From Erythrobasidium yunnanense (Eukaryota > Basidiomycota > Cystobasidiomycetes > Erythrobasidiales > Erythrobasidiaceae): a stretch of DNA of 64,000 nucleotides. The translations under genes were made by a program, and so were the position numbers. This document shows positions 55,839-64,000 of this stretch, one piece after another. How positions within the stretch are numbered: the first letter of the stretch is position 1; each line of letters opens with the position of its first letter. The stretch is from NCBI GenBank assembly GCA_001600175.1, contig BCJC01000004.1:620001-684000 (forward strand). The letters are read 5' to 3'. Below the pieces are notes generated by a model. It made no database searches. It worked only from the letters and a program-made list of their open reading frames with translations, and had not been told where the DNA came from.

Positions 55839-57190
55839 ATGTCCCTCGTCCTCATAGGCGCCGGTCCAGGCATTGGACTCGCCGTCGCAAAGCTCTTCGC
55901 GTCAAAGAGATTCTCAAAAGTCGCTCTCCTCGCTCGTTCGCAAGACAAGCTAGACGATGCAAAAGAAGCTGTAACAAAGGCTGCTTCTTCTAACAAGGAC
56001 GGTCTGGATGTCAAGACATATGCAGTCGATATCTCAGATGACAAAGCACTGCTTAAAGCGCTGGAAAAAGTAGAAAGCGATCTGGGTCAGCCGGAATGTG
56101 TCTACTTCAATGCTGCAAGAGTTCAACCGTCGTCGTTCTTTGATGTGGGTTTGGAAGAGATGGAGCAGGATTTCAAGGTATGCGACCTCCCCCACCTCGG
56201 ATCGAGTAGAGCGAGTCGTGCCAACATACTGACTGTATTCCCTTTCTTTCATTTCAGATCACCACTACTGCACTCTACGTGACTGCCAAGTGGGCAATGC
56301 CTTTACTTAAACAAGCCAAAAATCCGGCCTTGCTCGTCACGACTGGCCTTCTCCACGTCAAGCCCGAGACCTTTGTCGTCTCCCTCACCATCACAAAGAC
56401 AGCTCAGCGAAGCTTGGTCATGCTGCTTGATAAGCAATTTGGCAAAGAAGTTCACATCGGATTGATCGCTGTGGATGGACAGGTCGCACCAGAGAACAAG
56501 CGCCTGAACCCGACGTATATTGCAGAAAAGGCCTGGGAACTGTATGATCAGGAGAAAGGCTCATGGAAGTCGGAGATCACGATCGCAGAGGGATGATCAG
56601 ATGCCCCAAGCCATACAGTGACCCTTGAAGGGAGGCGTCCTGTCAGCTTCCCGTTCGTCGCCTACCCTCTCAGCTAAAACACGAAGCAGGTCACACAAGA
56701 ATACTGCGACCGCGACGTTCCCAACCAGCTTATCCTGCCTCGCAAAACCCACGCTTCCTCCCGCTGTCGTCCAGAAGCTCATATTGTATGGAGTCTCTGC
56801 ATCATAAATCATACTCACATACATTATGGGTTAGCGTATCAACTCTTGATCGAGAGGTTGTGAGAGGTTGTAGTCGTGCACCGTCTCGCATATGTATCTC
56901 GTCTATTCACGCATCAACACTCAAGAAAGGGGTACGACAGCTTCAGCGGCTTATATTATATAAGCCATGAGATCTTTCGCAGCCGACCTTGGCATTGGAC
57001 TTCTTGCATCTCACACAACATGAGGCCAAATTTTGGCTACATAGCACAGAGTCTATGCTCGAGATACACGCAACAGCCTCACTTGGCAAATCCTCGGTGC
57101 ATGTGAACCGCCTATGGCCTTCCCTCCTTGATGTTTCGCCCAAAGCTTGTCGAATTTCCGAACCCGATACAGACTTTGGGCTGATCTGAC
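55591..57190 (+). repeat. Segmental duplication, unit A (SDR copy 1 with flanks)
   Basis: Unit A runs from TCCAGATATAG at 55591 through SDR copy 1 to about 57190, where CAAAGCTTGTCGAAT and GACTTTGGGCTGATC appear. The same order of landmarks occurs in unit B about 1.85 kb downstream. Genes are closely alike and flanks moderately alike, so the duplication covered promoter, gene and 3' region. Confidence 0.75.
55839..56596 (+). CDS. SDR-like Rossmann protein, tandem copy 1
   Basis: Seen: two exons (55839-56177, 56258-56596), about 225 residues. MSLVLIGAGPGIGLAVAKLF is the dinucleotide-binding loop (GxGPGIG instead of the usual GxxxGxG), ALLARSQDKLDDA the Arg that favours NADP, and CVYFNAARVQPSSFF stands where classical SDRs have NNAG. 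After ITTTALYVTAKWAMPLLKQA the substrate region reads LLVTTGLLHVKPETFVVSLT with ITKTAQRSL; the catalytic Tyr of Y-x-x-x-K is replaced (Leu four before the Lys). Known: fungal relatives are annotated as short-chain dehydrogenases, but few have known substrates. Either the chemistry differs or the protein binds NADP without classical SDR catalysis. Confidence 0.85.
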
Positions 57191-57682
57191 AGCTGCTGAA
57201 AGGGTGTTCTGCCAGTTAAGAGGAACGCTTCAGATGCAATCAGTTGATGTAGGATATTGGAGAGGATTGTCAGAAGGCAAGATTGAGCAAGAATGAGCAA
57301 GGATGAGCGCTCGGTCAAGAATTGACTACAGCGAGCAAGACTGTGAGCAAGATTCTTGCTCGCAAGAGGTCATATGCCTATTCCTGCTTGTTCCTGCTTA
57401 TTCCTGCGGACTGACCATCTTCTTGCTCATCCCCGAACACTCCAGATATAGATGCAGGACATTCGCCAGTGCTTAAACGATAGGCTCTTCTGACTTCTCT
57501 TCGCTCCGCTGCTCCTTCCTAACTGTCCCCCAGCACCTATAGCATACCATATCTTCCTACACCTCTGCACCCAACTTGAAGTCCTAGTCACCACAGCAGC
57601 AGTCTATCCATCTCGAAGACCTCGAGCACCTCTTTCGTACTCAGCCGGCAACAGCGCAGCCGTCTACTCCACAGCTCAAAGC
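56597..57682. other. Intergenic between SDR copies 1 and 2, including the duplication junction
   Basis: 1,086 bases. 56820-57190 is the 3' flank shared with unit B. 57280-57440 is a cluster of GAGCAAG/CTTGCTC repeats outside both units. 57441-57682 is the promoter-like flank shared with unit A. No gene is supported. Confidence 0.6.
57281..57430. repeat. GAGCAAG / CTTGCTC palindromic repeat cluster
   Basis: At least five GAGCAAG-like words on the plus strand (57285-57350) and CTTGCTC words further on. The perfect 17-bp inverted repeat GAGCAAGATTCTTGCTC lies at 57345-57361 and the 8-bp palindrome GAGCGCTC near 57305. An ATTCCTGCTT-type short tandem repeat follows (57379-57408). It sits exactly between the two duplicated SDR units. 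Confidence 0.75.
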
Positions 57683-59015
57683 ATGTCCCTCGTCCTCATA
57701 GGCGCTGGTCCAGGCATCGGTCTCGCTGTCGCGAAGCTCTTCGTGTCCAAAAGATTCTCCAAAGTCGCGCTACTGGCTCGTTCGCAAGACAAGCTAGACG
57801 ATGCTCGAGAAGCTGTAACGAAGGCTGCTTCTTCTAACCAGAATGGCCTGGTTGTCAAGACCTATGCAATTGACATCGCAGATGATAAAGCTCTGCTGAA
57901 AGCGCTCGAGAAGGTGCAAAGCGATCTGGGTCAGCCGGAGTGTGTCTACTTCAATGCTGCAAGGGTGCAGCCATCGTCTTTCTTCGACGTGAGCCTAGAA
58001 GAAATGGGGCAGGACTTCAAGGTATGCGACCCACTCTAAAGCGCGAGGCCCGAAGGGTTATCGACGCTGACTATACTGCTGCATCGCTTCTTGACAATCT
58101 AAATAATCTAGATTACTACGAACGCACTCTACGTAACTGCGAAATGGGCTATTCCTCTGCTCAACCAAGCACAGCAACCGGCCCTCCTGGTGACGTCTGG
58201 GACTGTGTATATCAAGCCAGAAACCTCGTTCGTATCCCTCACTGTCACAAAGACAGCTCAGCGAAGTCTGGTCATGACACTAGACAAGCAATTTGGCAAA
58301 GAGGTTCACATTGGATTGATTGCTGTCGACGGTGTGGTGAAGCCGGAGAATAAGCGTCTGAACCCGACATATATCGCAGAAAGGGCTTGGGAATTGTATG
58401 ATCAGGAGAAAGGACATTGGGAGTTGGAGATTACGATTACAGAGGAATGATGAGATGCCTCGTCTCATAGAATGAGCCTCGAAGGTAGGCCTCCGGTCAA
58501 CGTCATGATCGTGATCTGTCCGCGCAGCTAATCCACAAACCAGATCATATCACAGTACCGCATCTGCGATGTTACCGATCAATCTATTTTGTATCCCAAG
58601 CCCAACGCTTCCTTCCGCTCTGCGGAACATATTTACACACTGTATCGGTTAGTTGGTTGGTTGGTTGCTAAGATCGCAAAATCAAAAGTCTTGGTCGAGG
58701 GGTGGGCCCGTCTGGCATATGTATCTCCGTCTATGCACACATCAACGTTACGCAGTGGTACGATAGCTTCAGAGCTACTGCACTATACAAGTCATGAGAC
58801 ATTACGCTCATCTTGCTTTGCACTTCTTGCTTCCCGCCCAACACGAGTCCAAATTGCCGACATACCGCGGAATCTGATACGGTCGAGTCGCACGTAACAG
58901 AATCACCGGCACACCTCAATGATCGCGTATCGCCTGTGGTCCTTCCTGTAACGCTTCCGCCAAAGCTTGTCGAATCTCCGACCTTCGCGATCGCCGACCT
59001 AGACTTTGGCTGATC
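57441..59015 (+). repeat. Segmental duplication, unit B (SDR copy 2 with flanks)
   Basis: Counterpart of unit A: TCCAGATATAG at 57441, SDR copy 2, and the 3' landmarks GTACGATAGCTTCAG and CAAAGCTTGTCGAAT at about 58755 and 58970. Spacing of landmarks is 1,830-1,850 bp from unit A. Confidence 0.75.
57683..58450 (+). CDS. SDR-like Rossmann protein, tandem copy 2
   Basis: Seen: two exons (57683-58021, 58112-58450), same length and intron position as copy 1. MSLVLIGAGPGIGLAVAKLF, ALLARSQDKLDDAREAV and CVYFNAARVQPSSFFD are almost identical to copy 1. The second exon reads ITTNALYVTAKWAIPLLNQA, LLVTSGTVYIKPETSFVSLT and VTKTAQRSLV, so this copy keeps a Ser in the VTSG segment but again lacks Tyr four residues before the Lys. 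The protein ends EITITEE. Closest paralogue is copy 1. No signal or membrane segment. The intron has a TCTAG acceptor rather than the usual CAG. Confidence 0.85.
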
Positions 59016-59202
59016 AGCAACGAATATTCTTCATGCTGGCTGATGCTGCTGACGCTTGTCTCCACTCTTCATTATTTCTGACCTTTCTCCCACTTCTAGA
59101 TCTACAGCTCTCTACGACATTGTTCTCCGGCCCCGCCTACATCTCGAACACATCTCTTTCTCCTCGGATACTACTACGTGGTCTATTCTATTCATCCACA
59201 CA
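58451..59202. other. Intergenic between SDR copies 2 and 3
   Basis: 752 bases. The first part to about 59015 is the unit B 3' flank. A TTGG microsatellite (about 58646-58668) is present. The last 180 bases are the promoter of copy 3 and are not clearly alike to the other two promoters. Confidence 0.55.
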
Positions 59203-59987
59203 ATGTCGCTCATCCTCATAGGTTCTGGCCCTGGCATCGGATTGTCCGTCGCAAAGCTGTTTGCCCGAAAGAGAGTCTCCAAGATTGCTCTGCTAGCTCG
59301 TTCCCAGGACAAGCTTGATGAAGCCAAAGAAGCTGTCACAAGCGCTGCTTCCTCTGCCTCTCGCGAGGGGAATGGAGGCTCTCTGGACGTGCGGACCTAC
59401 GCCCTTGATATCTCGAATAGCGAAGCTCTTCTGAAAATACTGGAAGCAACGCTCCAAGATTTAGGCTCGCCCGCATGCGTCTACTTCAATGCTGCAAGAG
59501 TCCAACCATCATCCTTCTTCAATACTACCGTAGAGGAGCTGGAAATGGACTATAAGGTAGGCGAAACAAGGGAAGATCAGAGCTTCTTCTTTGTAGCCAG
59601 TCGGCCGCGGCCGGATGAACATAGTGGACTGACGGTAGTGCCTTGTCACAGATCACTACCACCGCGCTCTACGTGGCTGCGAAATGGGCAATTCCTCTGC
59701 TTAAGAAAGCAGAAAAGCCGGCACTCCTCGTCACAAACAGCTTGCTCTACAAGAACCCCGAGACGTTCGTCGTCTCTCTCACAGTCACAAAGACGTCCCA
59801 GCGCAGCTTGGTGATGTTGCTCGACAAGGAATTCGGTAAAGAAGTTCATATTGGATTGATCAACGTCGACGGACCTGTAGCACCGGAGATGAAGTTCAGG
59901 AACCCGACATACATTGCGGAGAAGGCTTGGGAGATGTATGCTCAGGAGAAAGGATCTTGGGAGTCGGAGATTCTGATTCAGGAGTGA
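59203..59987 (+). CDS. SDR-like Rossmann protein, tandem copy 3 (older paralogue)
   Basis: Seen: two exons (59203-59556, 59652-59987). MSLILIGSGPGIGLSVAKLF, ALLARSQDKLDEAKEAV and CVYFNAARVQPSSFFN keep the family motifs. An insertion of about six residues (SASREGNGGS) separates it from copies 1 and 2. The second exon reads ITTTALYVAAKWAIPLLKKA, LLVTNSLLYKNPETFVVSLT and VTKTSQRSLV. A Tyr is present in LLYKNP, but not at the normal Y-x-x-x-K spacing to the later Lys. It ends SEILIQE. More divergent from copies 1 and 2 than they are from each other, and its flanks are not shared, so it split off earlier. Confidence 0.85.
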
Positions 59988-60296
59988 AGAAAGTAGGATT
60001 TGGTCACAACTCAGCAGTCTTCGGCTCATCCCCAGTTGTGATTAAGAGCGTCCGTACAGTCTTGTCTGATACTATACGTGCTGTTGTACGATTTTTCGAA
60101 GTACCTTGCTTGGGTTCCTTGACCTCTCCTTGAAAGGTGGTGACATAGCCCGTCAAACATCGCATCTTGCCTTCAACCCAGCTTCGCATTTCACACTCGT
60201 TGATGCACAACCTCCAACATCTGTAGCTGGCCTGTTTTGACAATCTACACCTTTCACTGCGCGAACAAACCGCGTCTTGGTCGATCCTCCCAAAAC
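59988..60296. other. Intergenic between SDR copy 3 and the kelch gene
   Basis: 309 bases. No supported gene; expected 3' end of SDR copy 3 and promoter of the kelch gene. Confidence 0.55.
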
Positions 60297-62432
60297 ATGG
60301 TCAAACGACCACGCAAAAGCGCCAGATGTGCGTGCGGCGCTGCGTTACTGCTACTATCAGTAGCTGTGCAGGCGCAGCAACTCAGCCAGGCAAGCTAACC
60401 AATTTCTCGAGACATGGCTCGACCGCGTCAAAGTGATGGCCGGCTGGCTGGACAAGCGCTTGTCTGACTGACCGTGGTGTATTCTTGACAGCCTAATCCT
60501 TGCATACGATGGGGACAGTCTAGTACACTTGGCGCATCGTCCTCGAATGCGTCCGCAGTGTCGACCTTATACATTTATGGGTGAGACTTGGCAGCCCGTG
60601 ACTTTAGGCAAGATTTGTCATTGACGCGCTTCTTGCAGAGGAGATGCGAAAACAAGCACAGATCAAACTGCAGGCACGCGGACCAATGCCCTCGTTTCGC
60701 TGGACTTGACGAGAGACTTCTCGATCGCGAATCCGCCTTTCAACTTGGTCAAGGCAGATAATGGAAACCCGTATGATCCACCTCAGACAAGCTTGGGAGC
60801 AATGTGGAGCAGCACGGACGGAAAGTCCTTGTTCTAGTGTGTCCCAGCCCTTTCACGAGCCTACCAAGAGCTGAAGGAGCGTACTTCGAGCAGCCAAGGC
60901 GGATATACTTCTGACAATCCGATAGTTACGCCCGACGAGTTCAAGCTATACCAGTACAGCGTCGACTCGAGCAGCTGGTCCACGGTGCAGACGCGAGGCG
61001 ACACCGTTCTTCGGGTCGCAGAGGGTTCGTCGGCCGTCATCCCACCAGAACAAGGTACAAGCGCACAGCCTATCTTCCACTACTTCGGAGGCCATCTAGA
61101 TTCATTCACCGTTCCGGGCTGGTCGAATCAAGTCGAAAGAGTCTACTTGAACTCGATGATCGAATACAACGGTGCAAGTTCAACATGGACGAATCGATCT
61201 ACATACGCGAGTACAGCATCTGTCACCGCGAACAGTACTTGGGAGAGCGCGCCGCTCTTGAGAGCCGACGCAACGCTTACTTTCGTACCTGGACTCGGAA
61301 CGGATGGGAAAGGTATCTTGGTCTCAATAGGAGGAGGAAACGCGAACCAGATGATGGACAATAACATTCTGGACGTATACGATCTAGGCGCGCAAGGATG
61401 GGTGAAGCAAGCTACGCAAGGTACTTCCTGCAAGAAGCAGTCGACCTGAAACAATATGTACTGACCACATCGATTGACCAGGCGCGATCCTGGGTCCTCG
61501 AGTATCCCACTGTGCAGTTCGGGGGTCAGCAAAAATCGGAGGGGTTCAGCAGCACCAAATCTTCGTTTACGGAGGTATGTCTAGCGACATCGTTAAATCA
61601 TTAAAGGTACAATTGCTGACTTTGCTTCTCAGGACAAGCATCGAATCGTACTACGCAGATCTTGCAAGGCCAGAACAGCGATCTTTATGTCTTGTCCCTG
61701 CCCTCTTTCACCTGGACATTCGTGGGGTCTAACTTACCTTCGCAACCGACTGGCCGGGCAGCACATAGTGAGCCAGTTTTGACCTTTCGTTCCGAGCCAG
61801 CTGACTTCGTCTGCACCATTCAGCATGTACATTGATGGGCTCGCAAATGGTCGTAGTTGGCGGCTTCGTCAGCGAGGATTTGATGTGCGCAAAGGCGTAC
61901 GATACCCCCAAAAAACTGTACTGACCATCCGGTTCACAGCTGCGAACAACCGGGAACCTACGTGCTCGATACGTCTGAGCTGAAATGGGTGACTTCATAC
62001 ACTGCGAACACAGTCTACACGACGCCCAATCATCCGGAGATTCTAGCAGTGACTGGCGGCCGGGGAACCGGCTCTTCAGTCTCTGGATCTGGCTACGCGC
62101 TTGGCACGGGCGTGAACGACACAGACACAAGCGCTTCTTTCGCTAGCAACAATAGCAGTGGAGGCGGCACAAGCAACACCGGCGCTATTGCAGGAGGGGT
62201 AGTCGGAGGTATCCTAGGCCTGCTCCTCATAGCAGGGCTTGCGTTCTTCTTCTGGCGAAGGAGGAAGCAGGAGAAAGAACGATCTGAGAAAGCTCAAAGC
62301 GAGAAGGATCTTGGTGGAAGCCACTCTTCTTCGCCTGGCAGCTTTGGAGCTGGCAATCCGTACGAAGATGCCTTGCCTGCGGATGACGATGTCGAGAACA
62401 CGACACAGGGCTTCAATGCACAGTTTAGGTAG
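60297..62432 (+). CDS. Kelch-type surface protein with signal peptide and one membrane segment
   Basis: Seen: start MVKRPRKSARCACGAALLLL then SVAVQAQQ, a signal or anchor sequence. The first intron has a GC donor (CAG|GCAAGC, 60390-60491). Exons then give PNPCIRWGQSS, NALVSLDLTRDFSI, a kelch-like DEFKLYQYSVDSSSWSTVQT, ADATLTFVPGLGTDGKGILV with SIGGGNANQM, HQIFVYGGQAS and DLYVLSLPSFTWTFVGSNLP. These are repeats of the beta-propeller blade (Y-x-x-D, W, GG). The C-terminus has a Gly/Ser linker, the membrane helix GGVVGGILGLLLIAGLAFFF, a stop-transfer RRRK and an acidic cytosolic tail (ALPADDDVENTTQGFNAQFR). Inference: a type I plasma membrane or wall-facing protein, similar to many fungal kelch-propeller membrane proteins of unknown function. 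Confidence 0.8.
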
Positions 62433-62711
62433 GCCGCCCAACTTTTCAATCGGAGCCAGATTAACGGGGTCCCTCTCGCGCAGCCATCTTGTCCGAAACC
62501 AGACTCTTCGGGTCGTCAATGCATAAGCGTCAGGTAGCTCGGTCAGTAATGGACACTTTAGGTCGGCAGGCCCGGCTTTCTCGCAACTCGTTCGCAGTCG
62601 TGCAAGTAGTCACGTATCGTTGTATCTATAGCTGCAGAAGAAGTAATGCTTACTCGTTTCCCGGTTATCTAGACACAGACATGCGACTCTAGCTCTCCTT
62701 CGCATTCAGTC

Positions 62712-64000
62712 ATGGCTATGTATCGCAGTCCAGAGTTCATAGCAGTGATTCTGCTAGGCGACGAGCAGCCAGCAGACAGCACGGAAGAGCCTATCGATGT
62801 CGACGAAGCAGAAGAGCCAGCAGAAGCGTCGACTTCGAAGCGCAAGCAGAAAGCAGCCAAAGGACAGGACAAGGACAGCCAGTCGCAGCCTCGCGCACTG
62901 CAGAACGTCGATGGGAAACCAAGACTGGACGGGATCTTGCGCTGGATTGAAGATGGAGGCATATCGGGTATGGCATCGAAGTCAAGGTCAGAAGTTGAAG
63001 CCAGAAGCTGAATCTGGTGAAAAGACATTGTAATCCTGGCGCCAGAATGGCAGATGCAAGCTATCTCGTCGCTGCTACGTTCCAGGAAATCGAGTACATC
63101 CAATGCCAAAGACGCTGCACTTTTACCGGGCGAACAACCTAGTCAAGCTGGATCAGGCTCGGGCGTCAAGATAGACCTTGAGCAGATACAGGACTATCGT
63201 TATTCGGACAATGACTGCATACGGACATGGTCACAGAAGAACCCCTACAAAGTAAGCTTGAGGTATCATGCGACCCATCATTCTTCTGAAACGCGTGTTC
63301 TAGAACGCAGACTTGGTCATTCTAGCACCAGAGTTCATGCGAGAATGGTCTGCGAGACTTACGAATCCGTATCCACCGCTGTCTACGCTGCTGGACAGGC
63401 ATAGAGTGGATGAGAATCTGGTCACGACCTTGATATACGAGAAGAAGGCTGCTCCATCCAAGAAGCAGAAGGAGGGTATGTGCAGCGTACTTTGATCTGA
63501 GGCCAAGCGGACTGACCGTCTCTGCTGCAGCGGAAGTGCCTCCGCCTGTGATGATCGCATACGATGCAAAGACCTCTACACTGCTCGATGTACGCGACTT
63601 GGACGAGTTTGATGAGGATGTCTCTATCCGTAGCTCTCTCCTTACCAAGTAGATACATTCGGCTTCGTAGTCGAAAGTCAGTCTAATGAGCTTCACTGCA
63701 GATATCCCGTCCTATCATTATCCACCAAGCTACAGCTGTCACATATCTATATTTCATCTAAGCACTTCCTTCCCCTCCTTGAAGCTTACCCTACCTTACA
63801 TTCTTTAAGCGAAGAGGTGATACCCTTCCTGTCGAAAGCGCAATGGCAAAGTAAGCTGCTAGCAAAGACCGCGCAAATACGAAGGAGTAGAAGTGCGACT
63901 ATAGATGCAGATGATGAGGACAGAGAGGAAGCAGTCAAGGAGAACGAACAGAATGAGCTGATGCATTCGCAAAGAAATGCTTTGGAAAAGAGCACGACTC
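62712..64000 (+). CDS. GCD1: Translation initiation factor eIF2B gamma subunit (3' end outside window)
   Basis: Seen: MAMYRSPEFIAVILLGDEQP starts the nucleotidyltransferase-like domain. An acidic insertion (IDVDEAEEPAEASTSKRKQK) separates it from PRALQNVDGKPRLDGILRWI, matching PKALLPVxNKPxIDY of eIF2B gamma. Splices lead to DIVILAPEWQMQAISSLL, then NADLVILAPEFMREWSARLT, PPLSTLLDRHRVDENLVTTL, PPPVMIAYDAKTSTLLDVRD and SSLLTKYPVLSLSTKLQLSH with IYIFSK. Known: eIF2B exchanges GDP for GTP on eIF2; gamma pairs with epsilon in the catalytic subcomplex. The normal N-terminal loop (GxGxRLxPLT) is changed to LLGDEQPADST, as expected for the catalytically idle gamma subunit. The left-handed beta-helix C-terminus lies beyond the window. 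Confidence 0.85.

Noticed and set aside
57281-57430. GAGCAAG cluster as a CRISPR-like array or mobile element end
   Set aside because: Units are too short and irregular, there are no spacers, no terminal repeats with target-site duplication and no transposase; the genome is eukaryotic.

Overview
The window reads as nuclear DNA of a basidiomycete fungus. Nearly every gene is split by 50-75 nt introns with GT[A/G]NGT donors and CTNA[C/T]-like branch sites. Genes are tightly packed on both strands, and the contents are fungal: ATG101, PEX5, CHZ1, UTP6, NAD-GDH and a CPL1-like cysteine-rich secreted protein, a family typical of basidiomycetes. The exact lineage cannot be fixed from the sequence; an intron-dense, yeast-like or plant-associated basidiomycete is my inference. 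I saw no tRNA, rRNA, CRISPR array or transposon. One run of Ns (26297-26711) interrupts a tandem repeat.

Layout. 1-6.35 kb: two tandem M1 aminopeptidases (+), the first cut by the window edge. 6.36-9.2 kb: a WRAP53/TCAB1-type WD40 protein (-) divergent from the H2A.Z chaperone CHZ1 (+). 9.6-13.2 kb: an asparaginase-ankyrin protein and a small mitochondrial-type coiled-coil protein (both -). 13.4-20.8 kb: a secreted GH37 trehalase (+) converging on NAD-glutamate dehydrogenase (-). 21.6-23.3 kb: a Nif3-like protein (-) divergent from ATG101 (+). 23.6-28.3 kb: the repetitive CPL1-like secreted protein (-). 29.0-33.7 kb: an ER FKBP (+) and three tandem methyltransferases (-). 33.9-38.9 kb: PEX5 (-) divergent from an APC permease (+). 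39.1-45.8 kb: UTP6, a small membrane protein, a hypothetical protein, a ChaN-like protein and a TatD-like protein (all -). 46.1-55.2 kb: UDP-galactose 4-epimerase (+), CK2 beta (-) and SMC4 (+). 55.8-60.0 kb: three tandem SDR-like genes (+). 60.3-64.0 kb: a kelch membrane protein and a 3'-truncated eIF2B-gamma (both +).

Three themes stand out. First, local tandem duplication: aminopeptidase x2, methyltransferase x3, SDR x3. One SDR duplication carries its flanks, with a palindromic repeat cluster at the junction. Second, extreme exon-intron structure. The epimerase can only encode its Rossmann motif if two consecutive 2-nt exons are spliced in. The aminopeptidases carry the HExxH zinc motif on a 16-nt exon. 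WRAP53 needs a 26-nt intron. FKBP2 needs a GC-AG intron and has a 1-nt frame break. The permease has an 895-nt first intron. Third, a repeat-built secreted protein ending in a CPL1-like domain, the most likely host- or surface-interaction factor here.

Most genes are housekeeping and do not form one pathway. Exon limits come from splice signals, reading phase and family similarity judged by eye, without RNA data or database searches.
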